This document shows, piece after piece, positions 1-10,870 of a stretch of DNA of 64,000 nt. The translations under genes and the position numbers were made by a program. Within the stretch, counting starts at the first letter, position 1; each line of letters starts with the position of its first letter. This DNA comes from Oscheius tipulae. Lineage: Eukaryota; Nematoda; Chromadorea; Rhabditida; Rhabditidae. The notes under the pieces were generated by a model that saw nothing but the letters and a program-made list of their open reading frames with translations, did no database searches and was not told the DNA's origin. The stretch lies in the NCBI GenBank assembly GCA_037178975.1, contig JASJZH010000001.1, forward strand, positions 6,618,501 to 6,682,500. Reading direction: 5' to 3'.

Positions 1-29
1 CACGAAGAATCCGAACATGTGATACCCCC

Positions 30-45
30 CTCTCTCTCTCTCTCT
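30..45. repeat. CT dinucleotide microsatellite
   Basis: An uninterrupted CT run of about 16 nt. Two similar tracts follow nearby (about 270-295 and 3244-3264). Confidence 0.9.
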
Positions 46-269
46 GCAAATTTTACTGGATAGATTCTGTCGAAGAGAGATGGAACTTCCATTCTCACAC
101 CCGTGTTCGACTTCCTAGGACACACTGAAATTCAATGTATTGGATCGCAAGGAAGGAAAGTAGAAAAATTCTGAAGAAGTGAAACAAAACAGACTGTTGA
201 TGCCAGTTGTAGAGGCGCGGATTGACACGCAAAGTCCGCCTCGCGCCTGGGAAAATCGGCTTCGATCTT

Positions 270-296
270 CTTTCTCTCTCTCTCTCTCTCTCTCTT
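270..296. repeat. CT dinucleotide microsatellite
   Basis: A CT run of roughly 25 nt. On the other strand it would read as a repetitive Arg-Glu peptide, which is why spurious open frames appear here. Confidence 0.9.
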
Positions 297-744
297 GTCA
301 AACAGAATCAAACACAAAAAGAGACACGAGAGTATGACAATTGATTCTTGAACATTACTCGTAGAGGAAAAAGCGTGAGAAGTTCTCAATGTCCTTTCCA
401 TTACTGGGGGTAAAAATCCGGGGGTCTTAACTCTGAGCAAGCACCAATGAAAAATTGCCCCAATTTCTTTCTGCTCACACGTTTTCTCTCCAGCTCAATT
501 ATGGGGCCTTCTTTCCCCGTTTGGTCGCCAAATTGGTCCCGTACTAATCTCTTTTTGTCTCTATCGCCGGCCAGACAAGCGACTAGGAAAAAGTTCGAAG
601 GCTGGAACGTGGTGTGTGTTGCTTGCGTGGATACCGAAAGAGTCAGTGAGACTTCTAGAGTATGGGCATATAAGTGAGCTTAAAGCGCTACCCAGATTGA
701 ATTCGGCGCGCGGACGTGGAAGCTGTGAGTAGTAAAAACCCGTG

Positions 745-895
745 AGTTTCGGCTAGCCAAGGCAACAAAAACTTCCTGAAAGTGTTTCCCAGTATTTCAT
801 AATTTCGGTAAAAAGGGTAGTCATACGTGGGATTCAAACCTGAGCCTGTTTTGGCGCCACAGTCGAGAGCTAACCGACTGAGACACGGGGCAATT
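745..895 (-). repeat. tRNA-like repeat, SINE copy A
   Basis: Read on the minus strand this has a box-A-like block (CTCAGTCGGTTAG), a D-stem-like segment and a box-B-like block (GGTTTGAATCC) at tRNA spacing. The acceptor stem cannot close: the 5' end is GCCCCGT and the 3' side is not its complement, so it is not a functional tRNA. The flank beyond box B shares blocks with a second copy at about 1620-1755, which suggests a tRNA-derived SINE family rather than a lone tRNA pseudogene. Confidence 0.5.
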
Positions 896-1619
896 AAAAC
901 AGTACATGAGTTTAGGTATATAATACGCACTTCTCTAGAGATGATACGCAACCGTCTTAGACGAGGAGAGTCATAATTACTCTTGTTCTGGTAATCCTTC
1001 AAATGAGAGGACATCAGAAGAGGCCATTCTACATGTGAAATCTTGGAGAAAGAGTACCATCCTACCATCTCCAGAGAAGTGCAGAGCCAAAAACTAAAGA
1101 TCTGGAGCCCATGTCTCTCGAAGCCAGTGAGCCATGGGCATTCTCGACCTCTGCAGAAGGGAATGAAAAACAGAGAGACAAAGTCACGTGGCTTGTTCCC
1201 GTCGACAGAACACATCGGCAAAAGACCTAGTGGTTTATAATGAGCACGTCCGAGCAGCGAGAACAATTGGAGCGCAAAATTGAACCACTCAAGTCCGAGT
1301 TGTCTCTCTTTTCCTTCAAAAACGTTACACGCACGGAAAAAAAATGAGAGAACTCGATGAGTTGTTGGCGGATCCGGGTGGCAATTAGACGAGGGACGGG
1401 ATGAGGGGGAGTGGCAGCCAAATGGACACAGGAAAATAGATGTGAATTTAAAATGACCCAGGGAAGGAGAGAGGCCCGGGAAATCATCAAAAAACAAACG
1501 GGTTGTTCAAGATGGTTTTGGAAGTATGGGTACGTCTGTTACAGTACCTCCAGAACCTACCAATTCGGCTTCGGTTCGAAGGAAAGCAGAACGGGAAAAT
1601 ATAAACAGGGGTAAACAAT

Positions 1620-1755
1620 TTTCCTGTCTCAAAAAAGCCTTCTGAGGGTGTTTGAGAATTTCATGAACAGACAAAATGATCTGAACCACGTTGGAGACGA
1701 TGCCGGCTCGGTTTTGTTTTGTAGACGAAGCGCTAACCGACTAGCCGAATGAGCA
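1620..1755 (-). repeat. tRNA-like repeat, SINE copy B
   Basis: It aligns in the same orientation with copy A over the A-box segment (shared GCTAACCGACT on the plus strand), the anticodon-side segment and the 3' tail (related CTTCCTGA/CCTTCTGA and GTGTTT...ATTTCAT blocks). Identity looks only moderate by eye, so both copies are old. Box B is more decayed than in copy A. Confidence 0.45.
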
Positions 1756-2596
1756 ATACATTTTGGGGAGGGGGCAAAGGCTACGCCGTGAACCTTGAAA
1801 TAGAGATCAGTAGCAAGCGGTATACGTTCACTTTGAGGAATAAGTAAAAAGTATTACTCCCTCTTCGGAGCGAACACAGATGGTAGCAAGAGATCGTCAA
1901 GTACTTTGAGATTTCTCTCATGGGAGGTCAGATGAGTCGAGATAACAACCTCCACTCAAAGGTTGTGTTTTTGCTGAAAAACAGGAGGGTCGAGAGAAAG
2001 CTCTCTGTCCACGACTAATTTTATTTCTGATTTACGAGGTGTTAATCAAGAGCGAAGGAGAATGAATTCTCTTGCCCCCAGCCAGAAGGACCTCGGAAAT
2101 GACAGCAGACTCAGAGGTAACAATTTCCGGCTGTCGAACATGCGAAAAGGACAAGAAATCATGTTCAACACACAAAAAAGGAAGAAAAAGGGTGGTCTCA
2201 CACGGAGAAAGAGAGAGATGGCTTCCCTCTAATGAGGAAATTCGATTTGGAACAGACGCTGTGTGGCGTCCTCTGATTCTGAAAATTCCGCCAGAAAACA
2301 CCGAAATGCGAGACAGGCGACTGGCAGAAATGTGATCTGTCGCTAATGGACTTGGCGAGAAGTTCTTTTGTTTTAGGAGAGTGTCTCTCAGGAGGAGAAG
2401 GCTTGAAAGTCATCTCCATTTTGGCAAAAACGACTGGCAGAGAGAGGACTCGTTTAAATGAGCCAAATGAGCTCCAAGATGAGTGAGCTCTCGAGAGAAT
2501 TATGGACAAACCAGAGAGCTTTCTTCGCGGAAAATGGAAAAGAAGTAGATATGATACCTTCGACTGCTTCGCCGCTTATTCAGAAAGTCGAAAAAT

Positions 2597-2660
2597 ATTG
2601 GCAGTGATCGAACCCGGCTTGCTTAGATTCATAGCCCAGAGCGCAAGCTGCTAAACGTAC
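2597..2660 (-). repeat. decayed tRNA-like sequence
   Basis: On the minus strand a box-A-like segment (TTTAGCAGCTTGCGC) is followed about 30 nt later by a box-B-like GGGTTCGATCAC. The T-stem and acceptor stem do not close. It may be a third member of the tRNA-like family at 745-1755, or an unrelated tRNA pseudogene. Confidence 0.35.
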
Positions 2661-3243
2661 GGAATGACAGGTAGACGGACACCGTTGCCTTTTTAGAGCA
2701 AAAGGGAGATTTCGAGGGTATTCGGCCATGAATCGGGAAGAATCAACCTTTCTTTGTGGAAGTAGGTCGAAACTGGAGTTGCACAATGAACGAAGAGATA
2801 GAACAAGGTTTCGGCACCTGCTTGAAGGAACATTAATGTCACGGAACAATTGCTTCCTTCCGGAAGTACATTGCAAAAAGGGGGAGCACAAAGACCGAGA
2901 CGAATAATTGGTGTTCCCTTATGTGTGAACGTCTGCACGAAGAGGAATGATAGATCTTCCATTGAATTTCAATGAGGCAGTTTCCAGAAGGTCCTCCTTT
3001 TTTTTCTTAAAATTGGCAGTCTTGAAGAGACATTTCAGGTGATTAGTGGCACAGAAAGGTGATGATTCTGAGCTGACGGTCAGTCACAAAGACTAATTAA
3101 CCGTGACAATTGTAGTTTCGAATGTCCCTTGAAATCTCAAACTCTCAATTCCCTTCACAACTGAAACCACGTGGTCTGAATGTAGCCTATTCGTGACCTC
3201 GTGGGTGGTCACTACAATTCCTCTGAGAGTGAGGGAGGAGCAA

Positions 3244-3264
3244 AGAGAGAGAGAGAGAGAGAGA
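3244..3264. repeat. GA dinucleotide microsatellite
   Basis: A GA run of about 21 nt in otherwise non-coding sequence. Confidence 0.9.
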
Positions 3265-4499
3265 ACACAAACTAATGGAGAGAGGATAAAAGAGCAGATG
3301 AAAGGGAAGACTGGCCGGAAGTGCTCTTGTGATCGGTCTAATAGGTGCTGATGGTTAGCCCCCGCTTCTATGGGAGCATTTCCACGACGGGAGCAGGCGT
3401 ATTGATTCGGTGAGACGGCTGGCTCTCTCTCTCAAGCTTGAAGGGCAGGCGGTTCTCACGTCAGGAACGTCTTTAGCCATGGAAGGTGGTCTGGAGGAGC
3501 GACATACGAGTTTTGATGGGCGTTGAAAACGACCTACTCTCTAGGGGCTCGTGTCTCGTCTATTAATTCAAGAGGCACAGAATCTGAAAGAAAATGGACA
3601 TTGATCATCTTTCAAGATAGTCCTGAGCTCTCCTCATTTTGAAAAGATACAACAAGAACGGGCTTTGTTCTTTATTCCAACTGTTGAACGGTACTGGCAA
3701 ATGAAGAAAGTAGTCTCAGTTTCATATCTTACTTCCGATTCCTCGTAAAAGTGGACAAAGGGAAGTAGTGCTCTGATCTTATGGCTAGCCGTCCTACCGT
3801 CTTGACAGGCGGCTGCGCCGTTTCACCAGTCGAAGAAGGCCAAGACCTCCTGCCATAGCTGATTTGCCAACTAAACTTTCGACTTGACATGTCTGGCTAG
3901 CTTCCATCCCGTGGTGACTCATAGACGGACACGATTGCGCTTTAGTAGCAGAGGGATGTCGTCTTCCAAAAAACGTTGAGCCAGATATAGGCGGGACGTT
4001 GCAAACAGAAGGTTTCTTAATCAAACTTATCATTACAATTAGCAAATATCGTTTACCCCAACACTTATCTGGGATAACACTTCACAATGTTTATGGTCAT
4101 TTCTGTCAAGTGTTATCGCAGGTTAGAGTTGACAAGACGAGTTAGAAGATAGTCAAACAATTCAAAAGAGTACTGGATCATTCCGCCAGGAGCGTAAGAG
4201 TGGTGTGTTTCTCAATCTCGTCTTGACTTGTCTTCATCCCAATATTTACTGCACGTCCGAAGCTTTATGTCTTGTAAAGATCATCGGTTTTTCACTATTG
4301 AGATCATACGAACTGAGAAATACTCTTTAAATTTCTAAAAGTAAGAAGCACGGGTCCTGAAGCGAAGAGGCGGCTATTTGTCCAGAGCCGTGCAGCATAG
4401 GGCAGGCATCTCTTTTTCAACTGTTTGAATTCTATTTTCCCCGTTGACTGTCCACTTTCTTTATTTATACTTCTTTCGAAAGAAACTTTTCAGGGTTAG

Positions 4500-7400
4500 A
4501 TGGCTAGTGGTTGCGGTAACTAATACATAATTATGATTTGGTCTGCTGAGGTCAGTTGTTCACGCCCGCCCCATTCAGATCAGTTCCAGGTAGTTGTTGC
4601 TCGATTGGACTGTCTCGAAAGCCATGACGAAGCCCAGATTTCACATTATCTGAGAACGGCTCTGGACACGGCCGAGAAGGTCGAGGAACGAAAGGAAAGC
4701 ATGCTGAAAGAGCTGGCAGAAGAGATTCTTAGAGGAGCTGCCTCGATGACCGTTCCGAACAGGAAACTGTTCCGTGCTTTCGATATCATCACATCCTCAG
4801 GGCATTACGCGGTTTGTGTGTTTTTTCGAATAGTTTGGAGTTTTTTTAACACCCAGAAGAACACCCATGTATTCTTCCGGAAGCACACAGAGAAATCTTT
4901 AGGACGATCAGTTGAAATGCCATGAAGTGCTGGAGATTATCGTGAACTTCGAGGACTTTGACAAGGTTCCCTGTCTATCTGCCATTTTAACATTCTTAAG
5001 TGGATATCTACCGAACGTTAAGTGAGTACGTTTAATACAATTTGAGAAATTTTCATCCAGCTGTTCACATTTCGACGACCAAGAAGACTGCAGCACTTTT
5101 GTCACGAATCTTCTGGGTCTTTTCAAATGGTTCTGGACCGTTTTTGAAGTAGTCAACAGTCTTAATTTCTAAAATAAGTCTTTAGCAAGTGATGAAGAAC
5201 GAGTTCTTTGGGGACAAACTGATCGATTCGGTGGGATTACAGGCTCTGAAGACGGCCAACGAGTATCTGGAAGATGTCTTCATAATGAAGACTCTTCAGC
5301 TCGTGGCACAGAAGAAGATTCAAGGTAGGCTAGTAGTTTTGAAAAGGTTTTTTGAGGCTTGGATCCGTGCTAGTCCCTCAAAGATTATTCGGGTTTTAGG
5401 CGGAATCGGGACAACGTTCCAAGGGCAACGAAAGTTGGCCAAGCTGGCTAAATCCCCAGCATTGTTGAACGAGTTCGAGCTTCTGCAGAAGAACATTGAA
5501 CGGTGAGTCTCTTTCACTCCCCCGACTTATACTTTTCAATTCCCAGAATCCACGGTGAGATGGAGAAGCTCCCACTTCATTACTTCAACACCATTGGAGC
5601 TCTTCAGGTAACATTTGTAACATTTTGGAAGAGAAGAGAATTGCAGAAACGACCGGGAATTCGAAGTCTAACCTCCATCTTCATGTCCTTTCGAGTTCTG
5701 ACGCCTGCTTTGGAGATTGCCGAGACGGTCAGACCCTCTCTTTTTCTCATAGGAACTTGCTTTAGATCGAACTGATCGGGACTATCAACAATTACGGTCG
5801 ATCACAGGTGGCGGTGGATATTCTCCATGCTTGCCTTTTGATTTTGCTCGAGGAGTTTCCCTTGCAGGCCTTCCCTCCCCAGATTACAAACGACGAGAAG
5901 AAGCTGGACGTTTATAAGCTGAATCTGATAAGCATCTTCTTCAAAAAGTTCCCTCAGATCTTTGAGATTCTGGTGAACAGGGGTTATCTTGCCTGGACTG
6001 ACGTCCTCTTTGCCGTCGATCATCTGATCAGGACATTCAAACAAGTTAGTTTAGCTTTCCGGACAAAAATCTTAAAAATTTGAAATTATTTAATTGTAAT
6101 TTTAGGAACTGGACCTTCTGGACTACGCCTTCCGCTCGAATTCCATTCGTCTCTTTCTCGAAACGTTCGTCGAGAGAAAAGTGATGTCGAAAGAGACCTT
6201 CGAGAAGGCCATCCAAATTCGGTAAAACACTTTTCATTTCTAATAAAAGTTTTCCAGAAATGATCAAATAAAGACAAACACTGACCTGAACGCTTTCCTG
6301 ATTCGTAGTGAGGAAAAGGCACAACTGCCCCCGTTTGCACTGAACAACAAGAGGATTTACGACCATTTGATACGGAACTACATAAGTTCGACATCGTTGG
6401 AGTCCAATCTCAAGAATCTGTACGCCATGAACATTGTTTGGCAAGATGGCGTCTGCGCCTGGCATTGCGTCGAAGGCGATATTCTGGAATTGACTCATCG
6501 ATTAGCTTCATTGATGTACGGTCATGAAAAGGCGTTCATGCAACAGGAACAGAATAGCCAAGAGAGTCTCGACCTCTTTGGACTTCATTTCGTTCTTTTG
6601 TCCCGAATATCTTGGTTCTTTTCGAGTCTGGTGAGTTTGAGTATCTTCAGGGTGATAAATTCTTCTCAGACTCTCGAAGAACTAGTCACCGGTCCGAATG
6701 GAACAGAGAACAATCTAGAATCTGCCTAGTAGGAACTCGTTCCCTTTCTCTTGCAAATCACAACTTTCAGCTACAAATGGGCCAAGAGTCATGTGAAGAG
6801 AATAATTCCGAAGGAAGAAGAGTTCCAAGAGGGAATCAACTCGTCGATGAATGAGTTAAGCATTGAAAGTAAGAAGGAAGAGCTGATGGAGCCGAAAGAA
6901 GAGATTATGGAGACTGACCAGGAAGCTGTTGATTCGAAAGAATTTATGGTCAAGTCTGAGCCTCTTCCAACATTTACGGAAGAGACGAGAGCAGAATGTT
7001 TGAACTTGGCTCATCGACAAATCTTCTGGAACAAAGAGAGGTAGAGGAGACGCTTCATACAGTTACATAGATTTGCAGAACGTCTCCAAAGGACCTGCTC
7101 GCTCTCGTCCCAACAATTGGCGAGGTCTGGCTCAATGAGTACAAAACGAGACATCCGGAACGCTCCACCGTGCGAGATCTGATTCAGTCTCTGAAGGACG
7201 TCCCAGTGATGATACTCTGCCTCTGCCAATGGCTCGAGAATCAGGTAGGTCAGATCAAAACAGGGTCAAAATACTGGATTCCAGCCCTATTCTCTGGCAC
7301 GGTTCCAGCTAGGCGAAGCTGTCTTGCAGTCCGTCGAAGAACAAATCAAGTCGATTGAACAACAGATCAAGTCGAATCGGGACAAAGTTCCGGATGCAGT

Positions 7401-8581
7401 AAAACAGTTAGTCTCTTTCCAGAATTTTGACAGTTTTCTAGATGGACGCTTCTCTGGGTTCAATGCCGACTCCATCTTCGCGAGATCTCAGAACATCCGC
7501 CCGTCTTCCATCCAATGTCGGTCTTTCAAAAATCGGTGGCGAATAGAACTCTTCCAAAGTGTGAGAAATACGAGGTGAGAACCATACCATAAATTCTATT
7601 CTACTCATTTTTAGATACCTCTCGCGAATCAGATGAAAGACATGTGGATCTACTGTCAACGTCAGAACTGGTTCAGTGTCCGGACTCTCGTCCTCATTGA
7701 CCATTTGAACAAGTCGAACAACCAGAGGAGTTGGATTACGGTAGCTAACTCGCATAATTTTTGTAAAGGTCCTTCCAGGGTCTCTCCTACAGCACGATCA
7801 AGTCGGAGACACAAGATTCTGTGGCCAAGAGTATTGAGATGATCACTACGATCATCCTTTTAGACCCGGTCAAGGCAGCAGCTAAGGCCATAGAGGTTTT
7901 GACCGATCTTCTGCTGATGAGGGATCCTACGAAGAATCCGGAGAAGCCGACAATTATGCAGGTTCCAGAGTGTACAATGCCGATTGTTCAGGCTACTATC
8001 CAGGTAATAATCATTTGTTATACCCACGTTCTCATTCAAACCTTCCTGGTTCAAAGATCGTTTTCAGTCCCTGATAATTGGAGTCTGGCTGGTGAACAGA
8101 CGAAACGAGACGAAAGAGCCATTTGACAAGAAGCGGCGTCGGTCGAGTATTGAAGTCGAACAACCGTGGAAGTCTCTGATGAATGACGACGCAGACGAGC
8201 TGGATGTTTTGAATGCCTTCATAAGCAACGCTATCAATTGTCTAGTTAGCGAAGCACTCAGTGGTAAGATGATTCGAAATATTGTCAAATACAAAATGCA
8301 GGTGTTATGAGACCAGCGAGCTCTGTCATCTATCACGTATTGAACTTCATAGCCAGGTCGGAAAAGAACAGATTCAGAGACATGCTCATCAAGAGAATAC
8401 CTCAGAACATGGTAATCCTTTACTTTATTAAATATCTCTGGCTCAGATATTCCGTCTGGCCGTGGTTGACCCGTACTCTCTGCCTCTCGAGGTTTTTTCC
8501 GAGTTCTGTGAGGACCAGCAGGCCCACAACGAGTCTCAGCTTCAGTATCTCTTCCTTTTGAGGAAATGTGGCGGAATATAG
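4500..8581 (+). CDS. Mediator complex subunit 24-like protein
   Basis: Probable MED24, a tail-module subunit that links activators to RNA polymerase II. The gene is cut into about 14 exons by short introns. The proposed first exon is 16 nt (ATG at 4500, just after a TTTTCAG acceptor) spliced to 4579. Sequence order agrees with MED24: a helical N-terminus followed by a 'FEDFDKVPCL' segment (family: FDDFSRDLC), a Cys-Ser-rich helix ending in LLGLFKWFW, a 'DILHACLLILLEEF...KFPQIFEIL' block, and a late 'KSIEMITTIILLDP' block comparable to family RAVELLYSIFCLD. A basic/acidic linker near 6800-6950 is divergent. The call rests on remembered block similarity, not a search; another large helical Mediator or Integrator subunit is possible. 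C. elegans is thought to lack a clear MED24, so its retention would be informative. Confidence 0.68.
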
Positions 8582-8974
8582 ATCTCTCACAGCACAATTT
8601 ATGATCTCAAAAAGGTTTACGAGTGTGTCTGTACATTCAGGTATCAAAGTTAATAAAAGTTAGGACTTAAAGGCACAGTGCGTCAGAGCCTCCAGTTTTG
8701 TCGAGGGTTAACATTTGTGTTCGATTTTATTACGACCAGAGGCACTTTTCTCCAGCTTCAGAAAACTTCAGAAGATCCACTTGTCAGTTAAATAATATGT
8801 GCACTTCGGAATTCCCGTGGTATACTTACCATTTACACACCAGAAAACCGGCGAGGACGTGCTGAAATATCGTTAACAAACCTTGTTTGAAAGATGTCAC
8901 CGACAGCGAGTAAAGAGACCGCTGCGGGCCAAGAAAAGAAAGTCTACACAACAAATGTTCATTCTTGGAAATAG
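8582..8974. other. 3' ends of convergent genes
   Basis: A stretch of about 390 nt between the MED24-like stop codon and the stop of the minus-strand histone gene. It contains AATAAA-like AT-rich words (for example near 8650) that could serve as polyadenylation signals. No other feature seen. Confidence 0.5.
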
Positions 8975-9430
8975 CTAGTTGCCCATAATGTAGCGAGCAG
9001 CGATCAGATGCTGCATCCTGATGGTCTTCATTCCCGAGCAGACGGCCACGAAGTTCATCTTGTCAAAGAAGTCCACCAGGAAGTTCTCTGCAGCAAATTG
9101 TAGAGCCTTCTTGGCTTCGCTCGACCAGCGGATTCCGTCCCGATCTGTCAGCTCCTTGATCAGTCTGTTGAAGGCAGCTTGCGGGATGGCAAACTCTCTC
9201 CCGTCGTCATGTCTCTCGATGTTCATGAGGTAGTCCTCGATCATGGTAGTTGAGACCTCGTTTCTTCCTCCATCGAGACTACTCCTCCTGCTGGGGATAG
9301 TGCTGATGGGCGATGGGAAGTTGAGAGCGGGAGCATGACGAACCGGAGTAGATGTCTTTCGGAGACGGGGAGATCGACGCGGCGTGTCTCCAGCAGCCGG
9401 ATCCTTCGCAGGCGTACTGACACGAACCAT
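8975..9430 (-). CDS. centromeric histone H3 variant (CENP-A/CenH3)-like
   Basis: A single-exon 151-residue protein whose C-terminal half is an H3-type histone fold and whose tail is unlike H3. Residues 82-147 follow the H3 helices: FNRLIKELT (H3 FQRLVREIA), RWSSEAKKALQFAAENFLVDFF (H3 [22 protein letters not shown]), then N-F-x-A-V-C and KTIRMQHLIAARYIMG (H3 VTIMPKDIQLARRIRG). The 1-60 tail has SPRL, TP and SP motifs (TPRRSPRLRK near 16-25) instead of the ARTKQTARK tail. Loop 1 is not expanded as in many CenH3s and is about one residue shorter than in H3. Replication-coupled H3 is almost invariant, so this divergence points to CenH3, which marks centromeric chromatin. A different H3-fold protein cannot be excluded. 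Confidence 0.78.
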   Translation of the reverse strand: MVRVSTPAKDPAAGDTPRRSPRLRKTSTPVRHAPALNFPSPISTIPSRRSSLDGGRNEVSTTMIEDYLMNIERHDDGREFAIPQAAFNRLIKELTDRDGIRWSSEAKKALQFAAENFLVDFFDKMNFVAVCSGMKTIRMQHLIAARYIMGN

Positions 9431-9559
9431 CCTCCAGGTCCTCGTCGCTTTATTGTGGCTAGGTTTCTTGGAGAGGTTAGGGTTGACATGTTAATGTTTT
9501 CCAAGAAATTAGGCATTAACTGATTGTAGAAAAGTTACTTGCTTGGAAGAAACCTTTAG

Positions 9560-10870
9560 TAGCGATCTTTGCAAGATTCCCGCCATCTGAAGACTTGCCA
9601 AAACTTGTCGAGTGATAAATTCTGACAGGACAGGAGGACAAAAGCGAAAGCCACATGGTTGCTGCTGCTCGCTCTAGAAGGTCGCCTCCTCTCCACTTCT
9701 ACCCAGGTCATGTTGCTCTTTCGTTTCAAGTAGTCCACCCAAACCCATTTATTTGCACTAACACTCTCGATCCTTTTCTTCCGTTTCGAGATTAGGATCT
9801 GGGCTAGTCCCGAGCAACCCAGACACTCTCAGCTCCGAACCGAGGGCCGCATCGGGCTGCGGTAGGTCGTATGACCAGCAAATCGGGTGGTGGAGACTGG
9901 GAGTAGTGTTTTGAATAAAATTGGGATTTGAGTTTTGGGTATCTTTGTTTGTCAATATCCCATTGGTATTTATCCGTCGTGTTTTTCATTTCCAACCATT
10001 CTTGTGAACGACTTAACTAACTTGAATGTAGTGGCGTGCAACCCGAATCGCTCCTGATCGCCAATCTTGCCTGCTGGGCTGAAGAATAAAAGATGTGATA
10101 GCTGGTTCGATCGCTACAATCGGATGCTATCAGGAGTGTATTCTCTCCATCCTTTCTAAGGACATCATTCACACCGGTTTTTTGGTTTGTGACCTGAAGG
10201 ATCCATAGTGTAGATTTTTGTCTATATCCACTTTTCAATTGTTGTTTTCCAGGTCATGGACTCTTAGGAAAACGACGACAGCTTGAAATTGGACTCAAAT
10301 GCTTCGGAACTCTCATTGCCGAAAACTGGAATGGGTGGACCAGTCAGGAAATGCTTCAAAGCTGCTCGAGAATCTGAAAGATCTACAAACGGAGAATGAT
10401 CTGCTGAAAAGACTGTCAGAGTGTCGCATACTGCAGCAGAGCCGAATTGTTTTAAATGGAGGGTCTAAACTGGCTCCATATCTTTCGCATACGATAACAG
10501 CAATCAACTGTTTTCATCAGCTCAGACCGTCCGTCTCTATCGAGTATTTGAGCACATTAAGAGCAATCGTTTTGGGAATTCATGGCGACGGAGGCTTTCA
10601 CATGTTCAGAACCTGGAAAACAACACTTGGAAAGTGGATATAGACAAAAATCTCCACTTTGGATCCTTCAGGTCATAAATCATAAAATGTGAACAAGATT
10701 TGCGATCAGGAGCCATTCGGGTCGCACAGCACTTCCTTCCTGTTCGTTCACGAAAATTGCTCTCATCTTTGTCAAGCCTCTGTTGCTAGGTCTTCTAGAG
10801 CGAGCAGCAGCGTTCAAGTGAGCACTAGCAGAAGCGAAGAACTTGTGGAGTCTGTCAGGAGCTATTTTTG
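9560..10870. repeat. decayed inverted duplication
   Basis: Blocks on the plus strand recur in reverse complement within 1.3 kb. The block at 10190-10245 (ending GTCTATATCCACTT) matches 10628-10675 in reverse; 10030-10070 (CCCGAAT..CTCCTGATCGC) matches about 10695-10730; 9650-9690 (GCTGCTGCTCGCTCTAGAAG) matches about 10785-10815. Block order is mirrored, with insertions of about 110-330 nt in the left arm. In both arms one frame reads V[Q/R]PE[S/W]LLIANL before a stop, and both contain AAARSRR, so the duplicated unit may have been a short gene or gene fragment. No family is recognised and no complete gene can be assembled. Confidence 0.6.

Larger units (their letters stand above)
1..4499. other. 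gene-free AT/CT-rich region
   Basis: No coding gene is recognised in this 4.5-kb stretch. Long open frames exist (one of about 269 codons on the minus strand at 688-1497), but they run across a tRNA-like repeat, resemble no family known to me and have no exon signals. The region holds CT and GA microsatellites and three decayed tRNA-like copies, listed separately. It may contain upstream regulatory DNA of the MED24-like gene, but no specific element can be named. Confidence 0.6.

Noticed and set aside
688-1497. 269-codon minus-strand open frame
   Set aside because: It crosses the tRNA-like repeat, has no domain or exon signals, and reads as low-quality Phe/Ser-rich sequence.
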